Made by a program: the position numbers and the translations under genes. The notes under the pieces were generated by a model. That model had not been told where the DNA came from and ran no database searches. It saw only the letters and a list, made by a program, of their open reading frames with translations. A DNA stretch of 32,203 nucleotides from an uncultured Methanospirillaceae archaeon (GTDB lineage: Archaea; Halobacteriota; Methanomicrobia; Methanomicrobiales; Methanospirillaceae), in assembly GCA_949319355.1 (NCBI GenBank), contig CASGHA010000136.1, forward strand, positions 1 to 32,203. The letters are read 5' to 3'. How positions within the stretch are numbered: position 1 is the first letter of the stretch; every line of letters starts with the position of its first letter. Below are positions 9,714 through 18,321 of the stretch, piece after piece.

Positions 9714-10921
9714 ACCCTGACTGCCCCCCTGAATGACTCGGAAAAGCCTTTAAAACCGTCCGCCGGGATGGTGGCCCCCGCACGGGTCCGGTGTCCTCCA
9801 CCATGGCCCCCTGCATCCCGTCCAAGTTTATCCATAAGTTCTCCAAGGTCTGTTGATGACTCAACAGGTGAACGGGCTGAAATACGGCATGAACCGTCAC
9901 GACAGGCGTATACCAGAATGGGGGCATCAGGCCGCCAAGTGCCTGCAATTGCATCAGCCACATCAGATGCAACAGTCGGGTTTTCAACGGAAAATACGCC
10001 TTCTTCACATCCCTTGAGAGAAATGAGTGCCTGAACAACGTCAGTACGGTGTTTGCGTGTCACTTCCCAGCCGGCCTCGACTGATCCCGTTTCCCTGAGA
10101 CCTATTGCGAGAGCAAGTCCCCCATGCCCTGTTTTACCACAGGCGTCCATCACCATTGCCAGGGAGGAGGCATCATCTATGACCTCCCTCCCAAGATGGT
10201 AGACATCGCCGAAAAGGGCGAGCATCGCCCCGGGGTGGAGTGAAGTGGCGCTTTCGAGGATAACAAGCGAGAGAAGGGTCTTTACATCTTCCCCGCCTGA
10301 TCCTTGAGATTTTTCAAGAATATCATCAATGGCCGGCTGGTTACCGCTCACGCCTGATAGGAAAGGATTTGTCGCGAGATACAGCCGCTCCTGGAGGTCT
10401 CGGCCAGGGAGGAGGATGCCCCTGCCCGGCTCGATGACTCCGAGGGCCATGGCCTCCTGTATGATTTCCTTGTTCGGACCTGCCAGATTCTGGCCGTCAC
10501 CGATAATGCCACACAACACCAGCCCTGCAAGGTCCCGGTTGTCTCCGAGGCCCTGTGCAACGAGGAACGCCGTGCCGGCTGCCGACAGTTCGTGCTCTCC
10601 GTCAATCCCGAACAACCTGGGATTAACGTGATTAGCCCCCTTGAATCTGGGATGATGGTGATCGATGACCATTACCTTTTCCGGCAGGTCAGGGAGCGAG
10701 GCTCCCAGGTCGGTCAGGAGAATGGGATCATCGGTCTTCAGGTCATCGGTGGTGACGCGCTGTCGTACCCGTACCCGGAACTGCACCCCTGCACGGGACA
10801 TTGCCGCGGCTATGATGGCTGCGGCGGCTATCCCGTCTGCATCGTGATGGGTAAAGACCTCCACGAAACCTGATCGGGAGATTTCCCGGGCAAGGTCGGT
10901 ACACGCGTCAGTGATTCCCAT
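9710..10921 (-). CDS. DHH/DHHA1-family RecJ-like single-strand exonuclease/phosphoesterase
   Basis: 403 aa with FTHHDADGIAAAAII, LLTDLGAS, VIDHHHP and GGHGGGHRTRAGATIP motifs; next to rps15. Confidence 0.92.
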   Translation of the reverse strand: MGITDACTDLAREISRSGFVEVFTHHDADGIAAAAIIAAAMSRAGVQFRVRVRQRVTTDDLKTDDPILLTDLGASLPDLPEKVMVIDHHHPRFKGANHVNPRLFGIDGEHELSAAGTAFLVAQGLGDNRDLAGLVLCGIIGDGQNLAGPNKEIIQEAMALGVIEPGRGILLPGRDLQERLYLATNPFLSGVSGNQPAIDDILEKSQGSGGEDVKTLLSLVILESATSLHPGAMLALFGDVYHLGREVIDDASSLAMVMDACGKTGHGGLALAIGLRETGSVEAGWEVTRKHRTDVVQALISLKGCEEGVFSVENPTVASDVADAIAGTWRPDAPILVYACRDGSCRISARSPVESSTDLGELMDKLGRDAGGHGGGHRTRAGATIPADGFKGFSESFRGAVRV

Positions 10922-10924
10922 GGA

Positions 10925-11383
10925 TTACCTTGACAGCAGAATTTCAGCGGTCTCCGGTTTGTACGTCCAGCCCTTGGCCAGTCGTCCGCTCTTCACGTAG
11001 TACTTGACGAGTCTCCGTACCTTTGACTCGGTCAGGTTGAGCTGCCGCTTGTTATGGACGTCTTTGGTATTCTCGGCAAGGTGCCTGCGAAGGCGCAGCG
11101 CCTTGATGATCAGGTTTATAAGGTCCTCCGGGATCTCGGCTACAATGCCTTTTTCCCTAAGAATCTCATCTATTCGCTTTCCTGTGGCGAGTTTGACACT
11201 TGGGACCCCGTACTTGTCACGGAGGATTAGTCCTATCTTGGCGCTGGGTACGCCTTCCTTTTTCAGGTCGAGGATGACCTTTTCAATCGCCGCGGTATCG
11301 GTGTTAGACCATTCTGGCGCTTCCTTTCGAAACGGCCTGATGGATGCCGAGATACCACGCGTTCGCGCATGTATTCGTGCCAT
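10925..11383 (-). CDS. rps15: 30S ribosomal protein S15
   Basis: From the internal Met: MARIHARTRGISASIRPFRKEAPEWSNTDTAAIEKVILDLKKEGVPSAKIGLILRDKYGVPSVKLATGKRI..LRRHLAENTKDVHNKRQLNLTESKVRRLVKYY. The 43 aa upstream extension in the ORF track is not part of the family. Confidence 0.97.
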   Translation of the reverse strand: MARIHARTRGISASIRPFRKEAPEWSNTDTAAIEKVILDLKKEGVPSAKIGLILRDKYGVPSVKLATGKRIDEILREKGIVAEIPEDLINLIIKALRLRRHLAENTKDVHNKRQLNLTESKVRRLVKYYVKSGRLAKGWTYKPETAEILLSR

Positions 11384-11576
11384 GGTTGCTATTTCACCTC
11401 CTAAAAAGCAGGTAAATCCGAAAAAGAGCCCTATCTCTGGCTCTCTGTAATCCCATAAGCCCTGGGCGGGCAGTGCCGTATAAAACGGACACGTCGGATT
11501 TACATCTGCCACACTCGTCCTACGACCGGAGAGTGCTCAATATTAATAGATGGGAGCGGTCTTAAGGGTATGCCCG

Positions 11577-12809
11577 TCAGTCAGGTCGTCCATAACGGTT
11601 GATCAGGCGGATCAGGTCGCTGAAACCTTCAATTTCCATCTGGAGGACATCTTCCCTCCTCATCCCCATGCTCGTCTCGGCATCGGCGGTAAGGGTTTCC
11701 GGGCCCCTGATGACCTGGCGGGATGTCCCGTCGGCAGACAGGATGGTTGCAGCATCGTGGTCGTGGACAAACGCTCTTCCAGGAATGATGACTGTTTCCT
11801 CACACTCCCCAAGTTCGACTTCCTTCAAGTCATGAGCGGTGATCAGGCATGCTACCTCCTTTTCAACCGCGATGACGTTCCCCGGGAACCCTCTCCTGTC
11901 CAGGATCTCACGTATAACTGGGGCGGCTACAGAGCCGCTCACGACCGTTACCCTGCGTTCCGCTTTCGGCAGGCGCGAAAGTAAAAAGGGTTCACGCCTG
12001 ATGGCAAATGGAGACCCGATATCCGGGTCATATAGCGGGGTGCCGCTGATTTTCATCCTGAACATGCCGTTGAGATCCTCCACGAGGTCCCTGAAGGCGG
12101 GTATGTCCATGACTGGTTGACCGGATATAATTGGTCCGTTTCCAAGGATAAGACCCTGATGAGGTTCATTTGCAAACCTCATGAGGATAAGTCCCTTGGC
12201 CCCGGCCTCGTCAAGCCAGCGGCAGGTTTCGACGAGGGAATCACCATCATTTATCCCCTGCAGGACAACGGCGGCAGCATATACATCGATAGACCCGGCG
12301 AGGTCCCTGAGTACCTTGAGCGATACCTCGGGGGTAGGGTCATGCATATACCGCCGCCGTTGATCCGGGTCTGAAGAAAATACCGTGAATGAGATCTCGG
12401 AAAGACCCCAGTCAACGAGGTTTCGTGCTATTCCTGGGTCGTCAAAGCCCTTTCCGCTGGTATACCCGATATGGAGCGGTGTCTCAGTGTGTGAGAGGAG
12501 GTCAAGAAGACCGGAGAACTCGGGGTAACAGCTCGGGTCGCCCCCGCCGCTGATTGTTATCCTGTCCGGGTCATCATGCATACCGTTAAGATCGGCAAGC
12601 ACGCGTTCGCCGACGTCACGGAGCGGTTTGAACTCCTCGTACCATTCCCTGACCGAACGTCTGCAGTAGTCGCAGCCCTTTTTCCACGGAGGGCAGTACC
12701 TGCAACCGAGTGGTTCCATATCCCCGACCCGCCTGAAATAACAGTATTCACAAAACCCCCTGCAGTCCCTCCCGGGCCTGCCGCCGATGTCAACAGTCAG
12801 GTTCGTCAC
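11577..12809 (-). CDS. mmp10: Methanogenesis marker protein 10, radical SAM methyl-coenzyme M reductase arginine methyltransferase
   Basis: 410 aa, MTNLTVDIGGRPGRDCRGFCEYCYFRRVGDMEPLGCRYCPPWKKGCDYC, with radical-SAM CxxxCxxC and further cysteines typical of Mmp10. Confidence 0.93.
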   Translation of the reverse strand: MTNLTVDIGGRPGRDCRGFCEYCYFRRVGDMEPLGCRYCPPWKKGCDYCRRSVREWYEEFKPLRDVGERVLADLNGMHDDPDRITISGGGDPSCYPEFSGLLDLLSHTETPLHIGYTSGKGFDDPGIARNLVDWGLSEISFTVFSSDPDQRRRYMHDPTPEVSLKVLRDLAGSIDVYAAAVVLQGINDGDSLVETCRWLDEAGAKGLILMRFANEPHQGLILGNGPIISGQPVMDIPAFRDLVEDLNGMFRMKISGTPLYDPDIGSPFAIRREPFLLSRLPKAERRVTVVSGSVAAPVIREILDRRGFPGNVIAVEKEVACLITAHDLKEVELGECEETVIIPGRAFVHDHDAATILSADGTSRQVIRGPETLTADAETSMGMRREDVLQMEIEGFSDLIRLINRYGRPD

Positions 12810-12894
12810 GGATACGAAGACATTGGTCCTGCATCAGGATGAAGTCATCCCCTGAATCGATCCTCCCCGGTTACCAGGAGCCAGGGAGTGCTGT

Positions 12895-14580
12895 TTAATG
12901 GAGTTTCCCCTGTTCCTGACTGTCACCCATCGGTATTATCGCCAGGTCGAACTGGGCCAGGATTGGGGGAAGCAGCCTAATGGCGCTCCGGTCCTTTTCT
13001 TTTTCTGATTCAGGAAGGTCTTCATACGGGATGAGCCATGGGGTCTTTTTCAATTGGACATTCCGTACCGGGCCAATGGTCCAGCCCGCCGCTATCCGCT
13101 CCTCTACCCATCGTTCGTGCTCGATACGGGCGAGCCGTTCGAGGTCTTCCGGGTTGAATGTGTAGAGGGGAATGGTCCAGTCCGAAAGGACTCCAAGCCG
13201 GCATCCAACCGACTCAAGACGTCCAGCTATGGCATCAGCCTGTCTCCTGTTCGATTCCTTCAGACTTTCCGGAAGTTCTTCCCATGGAACGGCTGAGGGG
13301 TTTTCTGCCGGGGTCACGCCGAGTGCAAGCTGCTGGTTAAGGTACCCCTCGTGGATTGCCCGGGCAGTAAGCTCGTGGACATTATCAAAAAGGAGTCTTT
13401 GAGTACATGCCCGTTCCAGGAAGGGGAAAGGTGTGATATTCTGATAAAGCTCGTAACCGGCACCCAGGGTCTTTAAAAATGTCGTGATCCCGTGGCTATG
13501 CCGGGTCCTGATTACCACGGGGACTCTAGTGGTCCCGAGACGCTCCCTGACCGTAACAGCCGCTGAAAGACCCAGGGATTCATCATCGATACAGATGAAA
13601 ATAGCATCCGGTGGATCCGCTCCCTTTGGGATGAAATCGGCCCTGATGAATTCTCCCGAGTCCAGTTTCATATCCTTGGCGTAAATCTCGAACAGTCCCA
13701 GTGTTGCCGGCAGCATCGCCTGCACAAGGTCAACCGCTGCTGTTGCATCAGCGGCGATGACGGTCACCCGGCAGGGCCCGGGTGCCCCGCTGGGCCAGTG
13801 GTCATGCCAGAGCCTGATCGCATGGAGTACCAGACTTTTTCCGAGTCTCCCCGCACCGATAACGACGATATGAAACGAATTGCCCCCTGATACTTTTGCC
13901 GGGACCGGAGTTTCCGCGAGCATGAACGCACCCCCTGTCTGGAACAGGTTGAAAAAATCAAACCTGATCCCGTGACGGCTCCCGAGCCACACCTCGGGTC
14001 CTGTCAGAAGCCGTGTGACCGCTGGCTCCATTATGTGGACGAGACAGGTCAATGCCTCTCCTGTCCTCCGGCCCTCCACGGTATTCCAGGCACGCCCTGC
14101 AATCTCAGCATTTATCCCGTCATCAGTATCTATCGCGATAAGTGCCCTTGCACGGGAGATCCTCGCCTTTCCAAGGAGAGTGGGGGAGGAAGGGCTGCCT
14201 TTTAAGTTGATAATGCCCAGGTGGGAACACCGTTCAGAGAGGCCGGGGTCCTCATCCCTGCAGATCCTGACAACACGCAGACCTGACCTGGAAAGGGCTT
14301 TCACCGTAGCAACAGCCCCCGGGCCGTCTCCACATATCACCAGGTGGTCTTTAAAAAAGAGAAGGTGCAGATGGTGGAGCTGTTCGTATGAAAGGAAAAT
14401 CACAACGAGGAGGAGGGTATAGACCGTGAGCGCACTTAGGATAAACGGGATGTATGTATCGATAAGATAGGCGATGTACAATGCTGCGCATGCAATGCCC
14501 ACCCTGAACAGGTGTTTTCGCAGGGAGGGTGAAAGCAGAGAGGACTCATTTTTATCTGTAAAATTCCCATCGTCAGCCAT
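12895..14580 (-). CDS. Membrane-anchored TrkA-N/Rossmann NAD-binding protein with C-terminal RyR domain(s)
   Basis: 561 aa. Two N-terminal hydrophobic segments, Rossmann motifs LVICGDGPGAVATVKALSRSGLRVVRICRDEDP and IVVIGAGRLGKSLVLHAIRLW, then a RyR signature IEHERWVEERIAAGWTIGPVRNVQLKKTPWLIPYEDLPESEKEKDR preceded by a weaker repeat NVHELTARAIHEGYLNQQLALG..NPSAVPWEELPESLKESNR. Confidence 0.85.
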   Translation of the reverse strand: MADDGNFTDKNESSLLSPSLRKHLFRVGIACAALYIAYLIDTYIPFILSALTVYTLLLVVIFLSYEQLHHLHLLFFKDHLVICGDGPGAVATVKALSRSGLRVVRICRDEDPGLSERCSHLGIINLKGSPSSPTLLGKARISRARALIAIDTDDGINAEIAGRAWNTVEGRRTGEALTCLVHIMEPAVTRLLTGPEVWLGSRHGIRFDFFNLFQTGGAFMLAETPVPAKVSGGNSFHIVVIGAGRLGKSLVLHAIRLWHDHWPSGAPGPCRVTVIAADATAAVDLVQAMLPATLGLFEIYAKDMKLDSGEFIRADFIPKGADPPDAIFICIDDESLGLSAAVTVRERLGTTRVPVVIRTRHSHGITTFLKTLGAGYELYQNITPFPFLERACTQRLLFDNVHELTARAIHEGYLNQQLALGVTPAENPSAVPWEELPESLKESNRRQADAIAGRLESVGCRLGVLSDWTIPLYTFNPEDLERLARIEHERWVEERIAAGWTIGPVRNVQLKKTPWLIPYEDLPESEKEKDRSAIRLLPPILAQFDLAIIPMGDSQEQGKLH

Positions 14581-14888
14581 AATTGCCTGATATCCGTATC
14601 AGGTACGGGGATGCATGAAGTATTATGACTAACGGTTCCTTGCCTTCCTTGTGAATCCTGAAAAAACATGGAATTGTAGTCGTGTTACAAGGCCGCAGAT
14701 TAATGCCGCCAGGCATGCCTGAAAGGAAGGAATGATGCAAAGGCTGTTGATCCAAGGCACATTGCTGTCACGGTTCCCTCATGAGGGCTGTTCACGGGAG
14801 ACCTGGACTCAGAAAACATGCCCGACCTGTTCAAAGGCCTGACCTTGTATCAACGGGTTTGAAGTGTATTTACGTTCATTGACTAGGT

Positions 14889-15385
14889 ATGATGAGGTTT
14901 TCGATAACTGGAAGTGCTGTACTTTATATCGCACTTGTTGTCCTGATTGCAGGGTGCACGGTGCCTGGCTCAGGCCCTTCAGTAACTGAGCCCACTCGTC
15001 CGGCCTCACTGTATGCTGCAGGGGATGTCCTTTCCGGAAACATGACCCTGGCCGGGTACGACACGCCTGACCCGGATGCGGCAATGTACCAGGTTGTTGT
15101 GCTTGGATACCAGCCCGGTCCGGACATGTATGTTTACACGTTTGTCAGGCCGCTTGCGAACGGAAGCTACCAATATGTCCTTCATGAGGACTGGGTGGCG
15201 AAATTAAGCCGTACAAGGGCTGAATTCGAGGCATACGGGCTGAAAAAGAACGGGACCATGTCTCAGGGACAACTCTGGAAGACCTCCTCGTAGATGGTGA
15301 CGTGATTAATGATGCCCGCATGGATGTGTACGATAGGCAAAATGTGTGGATGATGGTCGATTCCTTCGCGGACGTTCGAGTGTAA
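14889..15385 (+). pseudogene. Lipoprotein gene interrupted by an apparent frameshift
   Basis: ORF 14889..15293 starts MMRFSITGSAVLYIALVVLIAGCTVPGS (lipobox-like LIAGC). Immediately after its end the -1 frame reads LEDLLVDGDVINDARMDVYDRQNVWMMVDSFADVRV* to 15385, a coherent C-terminus without its own start. Confidence 0.65.
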
Positions 15386-15473
15386 ATGGGGTCATCATGA
15401 AGTCCGAACGGGAAAAGCGCGTTGATAACTGCCATGGATCAGGAATGCCTGCGGGAATAATCCGGTACAGCCC

Positions 15474-15752
15474 ATGATGCGCAGCAGGGAGATCATCCTC
15501 CAGATGCTCCATGACCCGCGATACTGCATCACCGATGTTGTCGTCTGGTACATCGACCGCGGGGCGCCCGGCGATACCAGTAAGGTTATTGGAAAAGATA
15601 TCCTCTCTGCAGGGAGTCTTGCTCTGGATGTGGCCACACCGGCAGGCACCAAGAACATCCCCTACCACCGGATTGTGCGCATCGTCCACCAGGGAGAGGT
15701 CCTCTGGGACACGAGCTGCCGCAGAGGGGACCCGCCCGGGCACAGCGGGTAA
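15474..15752 (+). CDS. DUF504 (UPF0248/MJ1316-like) protein
   Basis: 92 aa, SREIILQMLHDPRYCITDVVVWYIDRGAPGDTSKVIGKDILSAGSLALDVATPAGTKNIPYHRIVRIVHQGEVLWD matches the DUF504 pattern. Confidence 0.88.
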   Translation: MMRSREIILQMLHDPRYCITDVVVWYIDRGAPGDTSKVIGKDILSAGSLALDVATPAGTKNIPYHRIVRIVHQGEVLWDTSCRRGDPPGHSG

Positions 15753-15791
15753 TCACCTTTTTCTTTTTCAGATGCAATAATAATGGGTTGC

Positions 15792-15864
15792 GCCCCAGTG
15801 GCTTAGCTGGCAGAGCGGCTGACTTGTAATCAGCAGGTCCCGTGTTCAAATCACGGCTGGGGCT
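15792..15864 (+). tRNA. tRNA-Thr (anticodon TGT)
   Basis: Acceptor GCCCCAG pairs with CTGGGGC; anticodon arm GCTGACTTGTAATCAGC with TGT anticodon; T-arm CCGTGTTCAAATCACGG; no encoded CCA. Confidence 0.94.
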
Positions 15865-15865
15865 T

Positions 15866-15888
15866 CAGGACATCGTATCTAAGTCCTG
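15866..15888 (+). terminator. Possible hairpin just after tRNA-Thr
   Basis: CAGGAC-atcgtatctaa-GTCCTG perfect 6-bp inverted repeat followed by a GCGTTTT stretch. Confidence 0.35.
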
Positions 15889-15921
15889 TAGAAGCGTTTT
15901 AACCCAAAAGGGGGCTATCTG

Positions 15922-16780
15922 ATGGGCATGCATTTCGATCATGCACCCACCAGGAAGGACTGTGCTTTTCATGGGTTAAAAGACTCTTATATCGATAGAT
16001 ACTTCAAAAATGCCCTGGCAGAATCCCATATTCTCCCCCAGGACATCGACATCACCATGAAGTATGGAGCCGAGTATGTGTCCTCAAGTGGTAGCTCCAA
16101 ATTCCGGGTTAACAAGGTTGTTTTCACTTTCGTTAACTGGAGAAGGTTCATCGTACCATACCTCTCCAACACCATGGCCGGCATCTTCAAAGGCATCAGC
16201 AACCTCGACCATGCCACCAAGAAAACGGCCCGTTACTGAAGAAGAATACCCTCCATGACTACCGCCTGATTCTCTCGTGTTTTACCAATGGTTTATCGAA
16301 AACGAATATGTCAACCTCCCCGGGAAAAAGATCCGCAACATCCGCATCCCCCAGGTATACCCGATGGCTAAAGTCCATTCCGACCTGCTGACTCCTGAAG
16401 AGGCCGTCGCCAGGGTAACGGCTGCGGAGAAGTCCAGGGACCCGGCAATCATTGTGGCTCCCTCCGGGGGGGTTCCGGATCGGAGAGCTCGGGCAGCTCA
16501 GGTGGTCAGATGTCAACTTTGTCTTCTACGGTGTTGTCGTCAACGTCAATTCGAAAACCGGCAAACCAGGGATATCCGGATTGTCATGTCAGGAGAGTTC
16601 CTGGCTCAGTGGAAGAAGTAATACCCGTTCGAGCCAGTGGGAGAGGCCCGGGTCTTCCTCACGGCTGCACGTTCTCCCTTCCCTCCCGGGACTGTCGACA
16701 AACAACCCAAACGAAACATTGATCTCTTTCAACCGGCAAAAAGGGGTCTTCTCATCCTTTGCTATTAAGGACCCCCTTCA
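15922..16780 (+). pseudogene. Decayed tyrosine recombinase (phage/SSV-type integrase) remnant
   Basis: Collinear integrase-like segments in shifting frames: KVVFTFVNWRRFIVPYLSNTMAGIF; KKNTLHDYRLILSCF; FYQWFIENEYVNLPGKKIRNIR..DLLTPEEAVARV; GGFRIGELGQLRWSDVNFVFYGVVVNVNSKTGKPG; DIRIVMSGEFLAQWKK*YPFEPVGEARVFLTAAR. Several frame changes plus an in-frame TAA. Confidence 0.85.
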
Positions 16781-16799
16781 TTGGAGATCCATTTTTGAA

Positions 16800-18011
16800 T
16801 TATCCTGCTGCCAGTCCTATCGAGAGAAAGTCGTGCTGCCACAGCCACTGGAAGAGCGTGTAGTCGAAGTCCCCGGTGTCGTCCTGGCCCCGAGATCCCA
16901 GAGGGATAGACCGTCCCGCCAGGGTCAGGATCTCGCGGATTGTGCGCTGACCGTCCACCTTGTTCACGAGGGCGGCATGGGCTGGATCAAGGCTCATGTT
17001 CCAGCCCGGTCGATAGACCGTACCAGCGGCAATACCGCAGCGGTACCGGAACGCGGGTATGGCATCGAGGATCTCATGCGAAGTAAAGTCTATCCGGTAT
17101 GTTTTATGCGGGCGGTCGGCACGACAGGCCAAAAAGAAGTGGCAGGCGTTGGTGGAATTGATCCGCTCCATCACAGCCCACTGCCTCTTTTGTGGCAGCG
17201 CCGCGACGGCCGCGAAAAACCCGCATTTTGGCGTCAAGGGCGGGTAATAGGGCGACTTTAGGAACCAGTCCTGGAAGGTGAGCCCGGCGGAGGCGACAAG
17301 ACCGAGGCAGTCATCGACCGTATAACTGCGGTCACGGCCGTGCAGGAACGTGTCGACGAGCCCTGCATCGGACGAGAGGTCCGGGGCTATCGCAAGGTAA
17401 CTCCGGAGCGGGTGTTCCCGCGGCAGCGAGGCGAGAGCGTCCCTGACAACCGCAAGCGATGCTTCGTTCTGGACAAGCCCGAGGTCGCGAAACACCGACT
17501 GAAGCATCTCCACGCCGATCCGCCCGTACCGGGCGTATATCATGATTGCAGCCACGCCCCCGGGCCGCAGGCAGCCGGCAAGGGCCTGCATCCCCAGAGC
17601 GGGATCGGCCAGGTGGTGGAGGACGCCGGTTGAGACGACCAGGTCGAAGTCGCGGCCAAGCGTTCCTACGTCTTCGATCGGGAGCAGGTGCAGCTCCAGG
17701 TTCCGCAGCCGGTACTTGTCCATGAGGTGATGATGATGGTCGAGGGACGGCTGGCTGACGTCGATCGCCACGATGTTCGCGTCCGGGTTCGTGTAGGCGA
17801 ACACCGCCGCCTGGCTGGTGCCGCAGCCGGCAACGAGGATGTCCATGTCCGGCTTGTAGTCCCGGTCCGGCCAGAACAGCCGGTGGGCGTGGGAGGGATC
17901 GAACCACTGCCAGTTGTTTTCCAGCCATGCCGGCAGGTCGGTTATCGGGTCGGGATACACCCACTTCCGGTACTGGTCGGAGACAGCATCGGCGAGCGGA
18001 TCCGGGGTCAT
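16800..18011 (-). CDS. Class I SAM-dependent methyltransferase with C-terminal extension
   Basis: 403 aa, MDILVAGCGTSQAAVFAYTNPDANIVAIDVSQPSLDHHHHLM and FDLVVSTGVLHHLADPALGMQALAGCLRPGGVAAIMIYA. Confidence 0.87.
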   Translation of the reverse strand: MTPDPLADAVSDQYRKWVYPDPITDLPAWLENNWQWFDPSHAHRLFWPDRDYKPDMDILVAGCGTSQAAVFAYTNPDANIVAIDVSQPSLDHHHHLMDKYRLRNLELHLLPIEDVGTLGRDFDLVVSTGVLHHLADPALGMQALAGCLRPGGVAAIMIYARYGRIGVEMLQSVFRDLGLVQNEASLAVVRDALASLPREHPLRSYLAIAPDLSSDAGLVDTFLHGRDRSYTVDDCLGLVASAGLTFQDWFLKSPYYPPLTPKCGFFAAVAALPQKRQWAVMERINSTNACHFFLACRADRPHKTYRIDFTSHEILDAIPAFRYRCGIAAGTVYRPGWNMSLDPAHAALVNKVDGQRTIREILTLAGRSIPLGSRGQDDTGDFDYTLFQWLWQHDFLSIGLAAG

Positions 18012-18321
18012 GTCCGGCAGCCTCCGTTCGAACCCGGATGAAAACCTGACGACGGCTGCAGCTCACCGCTCCCGTACCCGGACGGCGCAACAAGGGGAGC
18101 GGGCATGGCAGGACCTGGGGCGGACATGACGGTTTTTTCCATTGCAGCGGAGTGTGGTGTGGCGGTCATACATATCATTCGTTTACAATAAACCAATGAA
18201 TACCAGCAGCGGTATCAACACTTTAGATAAACACAACTAAAAAAATGTCCTGTCCGGCTCCATCCTTCCGGGTTGCCCCTGCGACCGGCAATACCTGAAA
18301 CACAGAATGAATCACTGCTGT

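Noticed and set aside
16661-16680. CCTCACGGCTGCAC as a possible attR copy of the tRNA-Thr 3' end
   Set aside because: Only about 8 nt match the tRNA 3' end and it lies inside integrase-coding sequence, so it is likely chance.
17332-18093. 253 aa minus-strand ORF
   Set aside because: Arg/Pro/Ala-rich alternate frame of the methyltransferase gene, a high-GC artefact.
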